64,000 nt of DNA from Palsa-504 sp963753225 (GTDB lineage: Bacteria > Actinomycetota > Actinomycetes > Streptosporangiales > Streptosporangiaceae). The position numbers and the translations under genes are program-made. Below the pieces are notes generated by a model. It did no database searches, was not told where the DNA came from, and saw only the letters and a program-made list of their open reading frames with translations. Of this stretch, positions 43,460-52,674 are shown one piece after another (within the stretch, counting starts at the first letter, position 1; every line of letters begins with the position of its first letter). The stretch is taken from the NCBI GenBank assembly GCA_963753225.1, contig CAVWBQ010000025.1:1-64000 (forward strand). The letters are read 5' to 3'.

Positions 43460-44934
43460 CCCTGCGTGTAGCCGGACAGGGGCAGCGAGGTGGTGCTCGC
43501 GAAGGCCTTGCCCGTGGCGTCGAGCCAGCTCAGACGCTCGAGCCGGAGCGAGGTGCCGATGACGAACGCCGCGTACCTCCGGCCGTCCACCACCCGCGGC
43601 GTCACCAGCTGGGTGGACCCGTCGGAGGCGGTCGCCCTGAGGCGGGCGGTGCGCGGGCTCACCTGAACCGCGTACCCGGTCGGGGCCTTGAGCCCGATCG
43701 GGGGATAGGACAGCGGCATGGCCATGATGGTCTCCGGACCCTCCGGCGTGCTGACGGGGCCGCACACACTCATCTCCGGGTCGCCGGGCGAGCCCGGCGA
43801 CGTGAACTCATAGCAGTCGCCGGCCACTCCGAATATCAGCTCTATCGACCAGGCTCTCCCTGAGGCGAGCAGCGCCCGCGTCGGCTTGGCGCTGACCGGC
43901 CGCACGTGGTTCCACAGGCCGTAGGTCTGCGGGCCGGCCACCCCCGGCGGCTGGATGCTGATCAGCGGCAGCGGGTAGACGGCCGGCCAGTCCGGGGAGC
44001 CGCCTTCGGTGCTGCGCTTCGTCTTCGGCCAGTCCGGGCCCGCGTGCTGCGCGGTAAGCCGCGGCGGGTGCTTCAGCCGGTAGGCCAGGCCGACCAGGCG
44101 GTAGTGCTGCCCGCAGACCGTGACCTCGATCGCCGCGACGCTTTCCTGGCCGTTGACGAGGAGCCCGTCGATGCCGTCCGGCACCTGCACGAATGCGAAG
44201 CCGATGCCTGGTGCGGCAGCGCCGATGGCGACGTCGGCGCCGTCCCCTGGATCGGGGAACAGGAGGTCCGCATCGGTCCCGTTGACGGTGATCGCGGGAA
44301 TGCACCGGTAGCCGGGATCGGCGATGTCCTGCACGGCGAGCCGCCAGGCGTGCCCGTCGACGGTGCCGCTGGCGAACACGCCATCGGGGCCAGCGATGCC
44401 GCTGGCGGGGACTGTGGCCGGAAGCGGCGGCAGCTGCGGGGCCGGCGTCGGCGGCGAGGGGAGCAGGGTGGCCGCGGCGATGATCGCGACGGCGCCCAGG
44501 CCACCCGCCACCATCGCGGCGCGCCGCAACCGGATGCCCCGGCCCCGCCGGATGATCGCGTCCACCGGAGCCATCGGCGGCTCGCCCACCAGCTCGGCGG
44601 GGCCCTCGACGGCGGTCTCCGGCGGGTCGCCTGGCTGTTCGGCCACGCGGTGCCTGCGGAAACGGCGGTTACTCGTGTTGACCAGGATGCGGCGCAGGTA
44701 CGCGTCCGGGTCGTCCGCACGGCGTACCCGCCGCCAGGCCACGTACGCCCGGGCCAGGGTGGCCTGGGCGATATCCTCGGCGGCCCACCTGTCTCCGGTC
44801 AGGCCGAAGGCCAGCCGGACCAGCCCCGGCCACCGCGACACCACGAAGGCGCTGAAGTCCTCGCCGCCGCCGCTGATGACGTCAGGGTCCACTGCGAACT
44901 TATCGACAGGATCGGACACCACCGAGCTCCACAT
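43456..44934 (-). CDS. ECF sigma region 2 fused to a membrane-anchored extracellular domain
   Basis: Residues about 25-100 are an ECF sigma (SigE-like) region 2: DFSAFVVSRWPGLVRLAFGL, DIAQATLARAYVAWRRV, YLRRILVNTSNRRFRRHRV. Region 4, needed for -35 binding, is absent. The sequence runs in frame into VGEPPMAPVDAIIRRGRGIR, the typical start of a separate downstream membrane protein, then a membrane helix (about 143-162) and a 320-residue outside domain. The simplest reading is a deletion joining two genes; a true membrane-tethered factor is the alternative. Start ATG 44934 (GTG 44937 possible). Confidence 0.75.
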   Translation of the reverse strand: MWSSVVSDPVDKFAVDPDVISGGGEDFSAFVVSRWPGLVRLAFGLTGDRWAAEDIAQATLARAYVAWRRVRRADDPDAYLRRILVNTSNRRFRRHRVAEQPGDPPETAVEGPAELVGEPPMAPVDAIIRRGRGIRLRRAAMVAGGLGAVAIIAAATLLPSPPTPAPQLPPLPATVPASGIAGPDGVFASGTVDGHAWRLAVQDIADPGYRCIPAITVNGTDADLLFPDPGDGADVAIGAAAPGIGFAFVQVPDGIDGLLVNGQESVAAIEVTVCGQHYRLVGLAYRLKHPPRLTAQHAGPDWPKTKRSTEGGSPDWPAVYPLPLISIQPPGVAGPQTYGLWNHVRPVSAKPTRALLASGRAWSIELIFGVAGDCYEFTSPGSPGDPEMSVCGPVSTPEGPETIMAMPLSYPPIGLKAPTGYAVQVSPRTARLRATASDGSTQLVTPRVVDGRRYAAFVIGTSLRLERLSWLDATGKAFASTTSLPLSGYTQG

Positions 44935-45068
44935 CACCTGCTAAGAGAACCGTAAACCAGCGGACCGTTGCACGCGCGAGCCGTCGCCGCCGGCTGCCGC
45001 CCGGCCTTCGGCCGTGATCTGGGCTCATGACACGATGAACTACGGGCACTGACGATGGTGAGGCGGCC

Positions 45069-45566
45069 ATGAGTGACGAGCGTGAGAATCTCAGCTGGCA
45101 ACGGTTCGGCGAGGCGTCCCGCGAGCTGGCGACGGTCATCGCCGCCGGCGGGTTCGAGCCCGACCTGATACTGTCGATCGCCCGCGGCGGCCTGTTCCTG
45201 GCCGGCTCCCTCGGCTACGCGCTCGCGGTCAAGAACCTCTACGTGATGAACGTCGAGTTCTACGACGGCGTCGGTACCACCCTCGACATGCCGGTCATGC
45301 TGCCGCCGGTGCCGAGCGCGGTGGACTTCTCGGCCAAGAAGGTGCTCATCGCCGACGACGTGGCCGACACGGGCCGGACGATCGAGCTCGTCCACACCTT
45401 CATCAAGGACCAGGTCGACGACGTGCGAACGGCCGTGATCTACGAGAAGTCCCAGTCGGTGATCAAGTGCGACTACGTCTGGCGGCGCACCGACCGGTGG
45501 ATCAACTTCCCGTGGAGCTGTGAGGATCCCGTCGTCCAGCGGGCCGGGCAGGTCCTCGACGCCTGA
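45069..45566 (+). CDS. Phosphoribosyltransferase-domain protein
   Basis: A type I PRTase fold of 165 aa. The PRPP loop VLIADDVADTGRTIELVHTF is intact and DLILSIARGGLFLAGSLGYA forms the pyrophosphate loop. It resembles actinobacterial and archaeal xanthine/hypoxanthine-type PRTases, but the base-binding hood is short, so a nucleobase is not assigned. SD (GGTGAGG) upstream. It is convergent with the PucR gene. Confidence 0.85.
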   Translation: MSDERENLSWQRFGEASRELATVIAAGGFEPDLILSIARGGLFLAGSLGYALAVKNLYVMNVEFYDGVGTTLDMPVMLPPVPSAVDFSAKKVLIADDVADTGRTIELVHTFIKDQVDDVRTAVIYEKSQSVIKCDYVWRRTDRWINFPWSCEDPVVQRAGQVLDA

Positions 45567-45627
45567 GCTCAGTCCTCCCGCAGGCAGTTCACGTAGAGGC
45601 GGCGCCGGCCGTCGGCGGGGGCTCGCG

Positions 45628-47313
45628 TCAGCGGGCCGGTGCAGGCGGCGCAGCCATCCGCGCCGCCTGCACCGCCAGCAGTGCCACGTGCAGCGAGGTG
45701 CGTGACTCGGCCGAAGCAAGGTCCGTGCCGAGGATGCGTTCGATCCGCCGGAGCCGCTGGTAGAACGTTGGCCTGGCCAGGTGGGCGTGCTTGGCCGCCT
45801 CCGCCTTGTTCCCGCCGGCCGCGAGGTATGCGGCGAGCACGTCGAGCAGGGGCGTGTTCGGCTCGTCGGCAAGCAGCGGGCCCAGTTCCCGCTCGGCGAA
45901 CGTCTGCACCCGCGGGTCGTCGCGAAGCAGGTGGAGCAGGCCGCGCAGGCGCAGGTCGGCCAGCCGGTAGAACGAGGGCCGGTCCTGGCTGCCTGGAAGC
46001 CACTCGCCGGGACGCTCGGCTGCCACGTCGGCGACCTGGCTGGCCTCGAGGAACGAGCGGCGCACATCCCTGATCGAGCCGACCGCGGCGCCGACGCCGA
46101 TCACCAGGTCGTCCCGGCCGGAGCCGGACCCTCCACTCCGCTCGGCGATCCGCGCCGTCAGGCCAGCCAGGACGCGATCGGGGTCGGCGTGCGGGCTGAG
46201 CGAGAGCATCGCCCCGGCGCGGGCGTCGTCTAGCGTGCCGACCAGGGACGGGATCCGCTCGGCGCGGCAGGCCGCGGCGGCCACGTCGGCGATGTCCAGC
46301 ACTCGCGCGTGGGCCGAGACGCCGAGCGGCCCCGGCGCGCCGGCCGGATCGCGCAGCCTGAGCACCATGGCGACGAGCTGCCGCCCGTCCACCGGTACCC
46401 CGAGCGCCCTGGACCGCACCGCCGCCTCGGCCGGGTCGGCGTGCGCCTGGCTGATGATGCCGCTGATCAGCGTCCGGTGGGCCTGCCGGTCCAGGCTCTC
46501 CGCGTGCCTGGCGAGCAGGCGGCCGAGGGCCAGCGTGGTCGCCGCCCGTTCTATCAGCACCGTGTCCGTGCCGCCCGGCGGCCCGTCGCAGACCAGGATG
46601 ACCCGGCCCCAGTCCTCGCCCCGCGCGCCGACCGGCGTGTAGAGCCATCCCGAGGCCTCGTCATACGCCGTCCGCCCCGACGGCGAGACAAGCGCCCGGC
46701 TGCGCCGGGCGAAGCTGGCCAGCAGCCGCGCCGGGTCGGCGCTGCCTGACTCGCAGGCCAGCACCCGGTGCGACAAATCGGCCAGGATCACCGGCCGCCC
46801 GGCCAGGATCGCGGCCTGCCGGACGATCTCCTCGGCCGAGGCGCCGGACACGGAGAGCTCGGTGAACACCTCGTGCAGCCGCTCGGAGGCGCGCAGGTCC
46901 TCGAGCTGAGCATCGATGATCCGGGAGTGCACCGCCTCGGTGATCTCGACGAACGAGACCTCGCGCGCGAAGGCGATCAGCGTCAGCCCGCTGGCCGCCG
47001 CCGCCCGCACCAGCACGCCGGGCAGCGCCCCGACGTACCGGCGGCCGAGCTCCACCGCCAGCGCGCTCACCCCCGCGCCGCCGGCGGAAGCCAGGTCGGC
47101 GGCGTAGCGGGCCAGCAGCGCAGGTTCGGTCGGCAGCGCGACCCCGGTGGTGAGCACCAGCTCCCCGCCCTGCAGCAGGTGGGCCGCGTCGGCCAGCTCG
47201 AGCACGTGGACCCAGCGGACCCGCGCGTCCAGGCCGTCGGAGCCCGCGACCACCTGCGGGCTGCCGCGGCGGATCACGTCGATCAAGAGCAGGTCGGCGA
47301 CGGTGGGAAGCAT
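45628..47313 (-). CDS. PucR-family transcriptional regulator
   Basis: A 561-aa regulator. The N-terminal PucR domain (MLPTVADLLLIDVIRRGSPQ, VLELADAAHLLQGGELVLTT) is followed by a GGDEF-like CdaR middle domain and a C-terminal HTH_30 (LLDVLAAYLAAGGNKAEAAK, HLARPTFYQRLRRIERILG). The start at 47313 is fixed by TACGCT 6 nt away; the frame is open to 47430. It is divergent from the aminotransferase-mmsA pair and is the likely regulator of it. Confidence 0.9.
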   Translation of the reverse strand: MLPTVADLLLIDVIRRGSPQVVAGSDGLDARVRWVHVLELADAAHLLQGGELVLTTGVALPTEPALLARYAADLASAGGAGVSALAVELGRRYVGALPGVLVRAAAASGLTLIAFAREVSFVEITEAVHSRIIDAQLEDLRASERLHEVFTELSVSGASAEEIVRQAAILAGRPVILADLSHRVLACESGSADPARLLASFARRSRALVSPSGRTAYDEASGWLYTPVGARGEDWGRVILVCDGPPGGTDTVLIERAATTLALGRLLARHAESLDRQAHRTLISGIISQAHADPAEAAVRSRALGVPVDGRQLVAMVLRLRDPAGAPGPLGVSAHARVLDIADVAAAACRAERIPSLVGTLDDARAGAMLSLSPHADPDRVLAGLTARIAERSGGSGSGRDDLVIGVGAAVGSIRDVRRSFLEASQVADVAAERPGEWLPGSQDRPSFYRLADLRLRGLLHLLRDDPRVQTFAERELGPLLADEPNTPLLDVLAAYLAAGGNKAEAAKHAHLARPTFYQRLRRIERILGTDLASAESRTSLHVALLAVQAARMAAPPAPAR

Positions 47314-47319
47314 GAACAA

Positions 47320-47325
47320 AGCGTA
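47320..47325 (-). promoter_or_regulatory. Leaderless -10 (TACGCT) for the PucR gene
   Basis: TACGCT is exactly 6 nt before the ATG at 47313. Confidence 0.6.
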
Positions 47326-47339
47326 AGGCCAGACCGCGA

Positions 47340-47361
47340 GAACCTTACACAATGTCGGTTC
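47340..47361. promoter_or_regulatory. Candidate PucR operator (pseudo-palindrome)
   Basis: GAACC (47340-47344) and GGTTC (47357-47361) form an inverted repeat with ACA/TGT inside it, in the 82-bp divergent gap where it could control both genes. Confidence 0.35.
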
Positions 47362-47382
47362 ACACCAGTCCCCGCGACCGGG

Positions 47383-47388
47383 AAGACT
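47383..47388 (+). promoter_or_regulatory. Leaderless -10 (AAGACT) for the aminotransferase-mmsA operon
   Basis: AAGACT is 7 nt before the ATG at 47396. Confidence 0.4.
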
Positions 47389-47395
47389 AGGAACC

Positions 47396-48697
47396 ATGTC
47401 TGAGCTTCTCGCCCGCCATCGCGCGGTCATCCCGAACTGGGTCGGTATCTACTACGACGAGCCGATCGAGATCGTCACCGGCAAGGGCTGCCGGGTCACC
47501 GACGCCCAGGGCCGCGGCTACCTCGACTTCTTCGCCGGCATCCTCACCAACATGCTCGGCTACGACGTGCCCGAGGTGCGCGACGCGGTCGAGCGGCAGA
47601 TCGCCAGCGGCGTCGTGCACACCTCGACGCTGTACCTGATCCGCGGCCAGGTCGAGCTCGCGGAGAAGATCGCCAGGCTGTCCGGCATCGAGAACGCCAA
47701 GGTGTTCTTCACCAACTCGGGCACCGAGGCCAACGAGACCGCGCTGCTCGCCGCGCTGACGGCGCGCAAGGCCACCGAGGTTCTCGCCCTGCGCGGGAGC
47801 TATCACGGCCGGTCGTTCGGCGCTGTCGCGGTGACGGGCAACGCCGCCTGGAAGATGTCAGGCCTCAGTCCGTTCGGCACCCATTACCTGCACGGCGCGG
47901 ACCGGCAGCTCGCCGCCTACGCCAGCCTCAACGACGCCGACTACATCAAGGCCTGCGTGGACGACCTGCGGGCGCTGCTGTCCGGCGCGATCCACCCCGC
48001 CGACGTGGCCTGCCTGCTGGCCGAGCCGGTGCAGGGCGTGGGCGGCTTCACGATGCCGCCGGACGGGCTGCTCGCGGCGTACAAGGAGGTCCTCGACGAG
48101 CACGGCATCCTGCTCATCTCCGACGAGGTGCAGACCGGCTGGGGCCGGACCGGCGAGCACTTCTGGGGCATCGACGCGCACGGGATCACCCCGGACGCGA
48201 TGACGTTCGCCAAGGGCCTGGGCAACGGCTTCGCCATCGGCGGCGTGGTGGCGCGGGGCGACCTGCTCGACGGGATCCGCGGCAACGGCATCTCCACCTT
48301 CGGCGGCAACCCGGTCGCGACCGCGGCGGGCAACGCCACCTTGGACTACGTGCTCTCCCATGACCTGCAGCGCAACGCCGCGCTCACCGGAAACCTGATC
48401 ATCAGCGGGCTCCGGGAGGCCGCACAGCGCCTCGACATCGTCGGCGCGGTGCGCGGCAAGGGCCTGATGTTCGCCGTCAACCTGGTCGACCCGGCCACGA
48501 AGCAGCCCAGCCCGCCGCTGGCCAGCCGGATGCTCGAGGCGACGAGGGAACGCGGCCTGCTGATCGGCAAGGGCGGCCTGGTCGGTAACACGCTGCGGAT
48601 GGCGCCGCCGCTGACGCTGACCGAGGCCGAAGCCAAGGAAGGGCTGAGCATCCTCACCGACGCCCTCACCGCCGTCAGCGAGGAGGCCGCGAAGTGA
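47396..48697 (+). CDS. Class III aminotransferase (beta-alanine/GABA type)
   Basis: A PLP fold I aminotransferase of 433 aa: YLDFFAGILTNMLGYDVPEV, FFTNSGTEANETALLAALTA, the Asp in LLISDEVQTGWGRTGE and the Schiff-base Lys in MTFAKGLGNGFAIGG (about 270). It is coupled by a GTGA overlap to methylmalonate-semialdehyde dehydrogenase, so it probably makes malonate or methylmalonate semialdehyde from beta-alanine or 3-aminoisobutyrate, the end of pyrimidine breakdown. Confidence 0.88.
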   Translation: MSELLARHRAVIPNWVGIYYDEPIEIVTGKGCRVTDAQGRGYLDFFAGILTNMLGYDVPEVRDAVERQIASGVVHTSTLYLIRGQVELAEKIARLSGIENAKVFFTNSGTEANETALLAALTARKATEVLALRGSYHGRSFGAVAVTGNAAWKMSGLSPFGTHYLHGADRQLAAYASLNDADYIKACVDDLRALLSGAIHPADVACLLAEPVQGVGGFTMPPDGLLAAYKEVLDEHGILLISDEVQTGWGRTGEHFWGIDAHGITPDAMTFAKGLGNGFAIGGVVARGDLLDGIRGNGISTFGGNPVATAAGNATLDYVLSHDLQRNAALTGNLIISGLREAAQRLDIVGAVRGKGLMFAVNLVDPATKQPSPPLASRMLEATRERGLLIGKGGLVGNTLRMAPPLTLTEAEAKEGLSILTDALTAVSEEAAK

Positions 48698-50238
48698 CCA
48701 AGCATGCGAGCGACGCGGACCTGCCCGCGGAGAAGCGAGCAATGAAGCACTGTACTCACTGGATCGGCGGCAAGCCCTGGGACGGCGAGGCCGGACGCCA
48801 CGGGAACATCTATGACCCGGCGACCGGCCAGGTCAGCGGGCAGGTCGACTTCGCCGCCCCGGCCGAGGTCGACGCCGCGGTGGCCGCGGCCTCCGATGCG
48901 CTCAGGGACTGGCGGCGCATCTCGCTGGCCAGGCGCGCCTCGGTGCTGTTCGAGTTCCGCGAACTCGTTAAGGCGAACGCGAAGAACCTGGCCCAGCTGA
49001 TCACCGAGGAGCACGGAAAGGTCGCCTCGGACGCGGCCGGCGAGGTGGCCCGCGGCCTGGAGGTGGTCGAGTTCGCCTGCGGCATCCCGCACCTGCTCAA
49101 GGGCGGGTTCTCGGAGAACGTCTCCACCGGTGTGGACTCGTACTCGATCCGGCAGCCGGTCGGCGTGGTCGCGGGCATCACCCCGTTCAACTTCCCGGCC
49201 ATGGTGCCGATGTGGATGTTCCCGCTCGCCATCGCGTGCGGTAACACATTCATCCTCAAGCCGTCCGAGAAGGATCCGTCGGCCTCCCTGCTGCTGGCCT
49301 CGCTGTGGGCCGAGGCCGGGCTGCCGGACGGCGTGTTCAACGTGGTGCACGGCGACAAGGTGGCGGTGGACGCCATCCTGGCCCACCCCGACATCAAGGC
49401 GGTCAGCTTCGTCGGCTCCACGCCCATCGCCAGGTACGTCTACGAGAACGGCACCGCGCACGGCAAGCGCGTGCAGGCCCTCGGCGGCGCCAAGAACCAC
49501 ATGGTGGTGCTGCCCGACGCCGATCTCGACCTGGCCGCGGACGCCGCGGTATCAGCCGGCTTCGGCTCGGCGGGCGAACGATGCATGGCGGTCTCCGCGC
49601 TGGTCGCGGTCGATCCGATCGGCGACAACCTGGTCAGCAGGATCTCCGAGCGGGTGGCCGGGCTGCGCGTCGGGCCGGGCACCGATGACCGGTCCGAGAT
49701 GGGACCGCTGGTCACAGGGCCGCACCGGGACAAGGTCGCGTCCTACCTGGACAGCGGCGTCCGCGAGGGCGCCACGCTGGCGGTGGACGGCCGGGTCCAC
49801 CCGGTTCTCGGCGGATCTTCCGCGGGCTTCTGGCTCGGGCCGAGCGTGCTCGACCACGTCACCGCGGCGATGAGCTGCTACACCGACGAGATCTTCGGGC
49901 CGGTGCTGAGCGTGCTGCGCGCCCCGACATACGAGGCGGCCGTGGACCTGGTCAACAACAGCCCGTACGGCAACGGCGTGGCCATCTTCACCAACGACGG
50001 GGGAGCGGCGCGCCGGTTCGTATCCGAGGCGGAGATCGGCATGGTCGGCGTGAACGTGCCGATCCCGGTGCCGATGGCGTACTACTCCTTCGGCGGCTGG
50101 AAGGCCTCGCTGTTCGGTGACACGCACGTGCACGGCACCGAAGGCGTGCACTTCTACACCCGCGGGAAGGCGGTCACGTCCCGCTGGCTCGACCCGAGCC
50201 ACGGCGGCATCAACCTCGGCTTCCCGGTCAACACCTAG
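48694..50238 (+). CDS. mmsA: CoA-acylating (methyl)malonate-semialdehyde dehydrogenase
   Basis: A 514-aa aldehyde dehydrogenase of the MmsA group. FNFPAMVPMWMFPLAIACGN is the cofactor region, the catalytic Cys is in GSAGERCMAVSALVAV (about 297), and the general-base Glu is replaced as in the CoA-dependent group (QALGGAKNHMVVLPDADLD). It converts malonate or methylmalonate semialdehyde plus CoA to acetyl- or propionyl-CoA. GTG start within GTGA. The long N-terminal extension before HWIGGKPWDG is slightly more than usual. Confidence 0.93.
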   Translation: MTKHASDADLPAEKRAMKHCTHWIGGKPWDGEAGRHGNIYDPATGQVSGQVDFAAPAEVDAAVAAASDALRDWRRISLARRASVLFEFRELVKANAKNLAQLITEEHGKVASDAAGEVARGLEVVEFACGIPHLLKGGFSENVSTGVDSYSIRQPVGVVAGITPFNFPAMVPMWMFPLAIACGNTFILKPSEKDPSASLLLASLWAEAGLPDGVFNVVHGDKVAVDAILAHPDIKAVSFVGSTPIARYVYENGTAHGKRVQALGGAKNHMVVLPDADLDLAADAAVSAGFGSAGERCMAVSALVAVDPIGDNLVSRISERVAGLRVGPGTDDRSEMGPLVTGPHRDKVASYLDSGVREGATLAVDGRVHPVLGGSSAGFWLGPSVLDHVTAAMSCYTDEIFGPVLSVLRAPTYEAAVDLVNNSPYGNGVAIFTNDGGAARRFVSEAEIGMVGVNVPIPVPMAYYSFGGWKASLFGDTHVHGTEGVHFYTRGKAVTSRWLDPSHGGINLGFPVNT

Positions 50239-50296
50239 CACAGATCCGGGCTGGCCAGGGTCTCGTAGCACCCTGACCAGCCCGGACGTCGTGCTG

Positions 50297-52537
50297 TCAG
50301 CGGACGGTCACCCCGTCGGCCACCGGGGCGGGAGCGGCCGGGGTCGCCGGGTTCACCCCGGCGCGCCGGGATCGGCGCGGTTTACTTGGCCAGACCCGGT
50401 CGCCGAGCAGGGCCAGGCCAGCCGGCAGCAGCACGCCGCGGACGATGGTGGCGTCGATGAGCACCGCCGCCGCCATGGCCACGCCGAACACCTTGAACTC
50501 GATCAGCGACAGCGTGGCGAAGATCGAGAACACCGCCACCATGATCGCCGCGGCGCTGGTCACCACGCCCGCGCTGCTGGCGATTCCGCCGGTGATCGCG
50601 TTCGGAGCGGACGCGCCGCCCTGCCGCAGTTCCCTGATCCTGCTCAGGATGAACACGTGGTAGTCCATGCTCAGCCCGAATAGCAGCACGAACATGAACA
50701 GCGGCAGCCAGGCCGTGATCCCGCCGTAGGCGGTGAAGCCGAGCGGCCCCTCCAGGTGGCCGTCCTGGAAGATCAGGACCATGAGGCCGTAGGCGGCGCC
50801 GACCGAGAGCAGGTTCAGGCCGATGGACAGAGCCGGGATATAGACCGAACGGAACGAGGCCATCAGCAGCAGGAACGCAAGACCCAGCACGAATATGAAG
50901 ACCCACGGGACGGTCTTAGCCAGTTGCGCGTCGAAGTCGTGGTTCCCCGCGGTGAGCCCGGCCACCGCGTAGCTGATCCCCGGCACCTTCCCCAGCGTGG
51001 CGGGCAGGGCGTGGTCGCGCAGCGTGGCCAGCGCGTTGTTCGACGCGGCGTTCGTCCCGCTGCCCGCCAGCGGTACCGACACGACCAGCACCTGGTCGTG
51101 CCCGAACATCGCCGTGGTAATGGGCTCGCGGATGGCGCCGTGGGTGGCCGCCACCTGCCCGTGCAGCGCGGCGACGGCCCGGCTGACCTGCTTGCCGCCG
51201 AGGTCCTGGCCCGTCACGACCACCTCGGCCGGTACCGGGCCGCCGGGGAAGGCCGTGGAGATGTCGGCCAGGGCGTGCACCGCAGGGACGTTAGGCGGCA
51301 GCGAGTGGATACCCGGGTCCTCCAGGTTCAGCCGGAGCGCCGGCGCGGCCAGCGCCAGCAGCGCGATGACGGCCACGCCGCCCCAGGCCAGCGGGCGCCG
51401 CACCACGGCGCGGGCCAGCGCACCCCAGAACTTCGACTGCCGGGCGGCGGTGCGCCGCCGGCCGAGGAACGGGATCCGGCCGCGGTCCGTCCACGGGCCG
51501 AGCATGGACAAGATCGCCGGCAGGAAGGTCAGCGAGCCGAGCACGGCCACGCCGACCACCAGGATCGTGCCGATGGCCACGCCGGAGAACACGTCGATGC
51601 CGGTGAGGAACAGCCCGGCCAGGGCGATCATTACGGTCAGCCCGGACACCAAGATGGCCCGCCCCGAGGTGTGGGCCGCGATCCGCAGCGCCTCCGCGGT
51701 GCTGCGTCCCGCCGCGCGTTCCTCGCGCGTGCGGCGCAGGTAGAACAGCGAGTAGTCGATGCCGACCGCCATCCCGACCAGCAGCACGATCGAGGAGGTG
51801 GTGCTGTCGACCGGCAGCCAGCGGCCGGGGATGGCGAGCAGCGAGATCGCCGAGATCACCGCGGTGCCGGCCAGCAGCAGCGGGATGCCGGCCGCGATCA
51901 GCGCGCCGAACACGACCAGCAGCAGGACCAGCGAGACCGGGATCGAGGTGACCTCGGCCTTCCTGAAGTCATTTCCGGTGACGCTGCCGATCGCCCGGTC
52001 CACGCTGGCGCCGCCCGCCTCCTCGACCTTCAGCCCGGGATGGTGCGCCTGGACGGCGGCGACCGCGTTCAGCGCGGGCACGACCGCGGTGTCGTCGTTG
52101 CCCGGCTTGCCCGCCACGTTGAAGGTGACCAGTGCCGACCGGCCCCCCTCTGGACCGGTACTGACCAGGCCGGGGCTGGTCAGCGGGGACTCGATGCCGG
52201 TGGCGGACCTGGGCAGCGCCCGCAGCGCCGCGACAACCTCACGGACCGCCTGCCGCATCTCCGGGTCGCTGGCGTAGGTCTGGCCCGCCGAACGACCCTG
52301 GACAAGCACGCTCTCCGCGTCGGGCTGCTGCACCACGGGCCGGTCGAGGACCCGCTCGGCCCGGCCCGCCTGACCAGGGTCGTAGCTGTTCACATTGCTG
52401 GAGCCGAGCTGGTGCCCGACTGCCACCGCCACCACGACCAGCAGCAGCCAGCCGAACACGGCGGTCTTGCGATGACGGGCGGACCAGCCGGCCACTCGTT
52501 CCACGATGGGCGCCCGTGCGGGCTGCTTTGTATCCAT
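50297..52537 (-). CDS. MMPL-family RND transporter
   Basis: A 746-aa protein with two repeated halves, each a helix, a large outside loop and a five-helix bundle. GMAVGIDYSLFYLRRTREER and GLSMDYHVFILSRIREL are the paired proton-relay motifs with Asp-Tyr. It exports a lipid or other hydrophobic compound. The start at 52537 (MDTKQPARAPI) is preferred to the frame start at 52657. It is divergent from the two-component system, with a possible iron box between. Confidence 0.9.
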   Translation of the reverse strand: MDTKQPARAPIVERVAGWSARHRKTAVFGWLLLVVVAVAVGHQLGSSNVNSYDPGQAGRAERVLDRPVVQQPDAESVLVQGRSAGQTYASDPEMRQAVREVVAALRALPRSATGIESPLTSPGLVSTGPEGGRSALVTFNVAGKPGNDDTAVVPALNAVAAVQAHHPGLKVEEAGGASVDRAIGSVTGNDFRKAEVTSIPVSLVLLLVVFGALIAAGIPLLLAGTAVISAISLLAIPGRWLPVDSTTSSIVLLVGMAVGIDYSLFYLRRTREERAAGRSTAEALRIAAHTSGRAILVSGLTVMIALAGLFLTGIDVFSGVAIGTILVVGVAVLGSLTFLPAILSMLGPWTDRGRIPFLGRRRTAARQSKFWGALARAVVRRPLAWGGVAVIALLALAAPALRLNLEDPGIHSLPPNVPAVHALADISTAFPGGPVPAEVVVTGQDLGGKQVSRAVAALHGQVAATHGAIREPITTAMFGHDQVLVVSVPLAGSGTNAASNNALATLRDHALPATLGKVPGISYAVAGLTAGNHDFDAQLAKTVPWVFIFVLGLAFLLLMASFRSVYIPALSIGLNLLSVGAAYGLMVLIFQDGHLEGPLGFTAYGGITAWLPLFMFVLLFGLSMDYHVFILSRIRELRQGGASAPNAITGGIASSAGVVTSAAAIMVAVFSIFATLSLIEFKVFGVAMAAAVLIDATIVRGVLLPAGLALLGDRVWPSKPRRSRRAGVNPATPAAPAPVADGVTVR

Positions 52538-52602
52538 GGCACCTAAGACTGGGCGACAGCACCCGCGCGGAACCATGGTGCGGGCGGCCCGAACCGGGGT
52601 GG

Positions 52603-52615
52603 GGTTAGCCTCACC
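52603..52615. promoter_or_regulatory. Possible DtxR/IdeR-like box
   Basis: GGTTAGCCTCACC differs at two positions from the core of the DtxR/IdeR consensus (GGTTAGGCTAACC). It lies in the divergent gap between the MMPL gene and the sensor kinase. The match is by eye only. Confidence 0.25.
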
Positions 52616-52661
52616 GCGATTCAGGGGGTCCGGCTGATGGGCAACCCGACCTGTCATGTCA

Positions 52662-52667
52662 TAGCGT
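52662..52667 (+). promoter_or_regulatory. Leaderless -10 (TAGCGT) for the two-component operon
   Basis: TAGCGT is 7 nt before the ATG at 52675. Confidence 0.5.
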
Positions 52668-52674
52668 CGGAATC

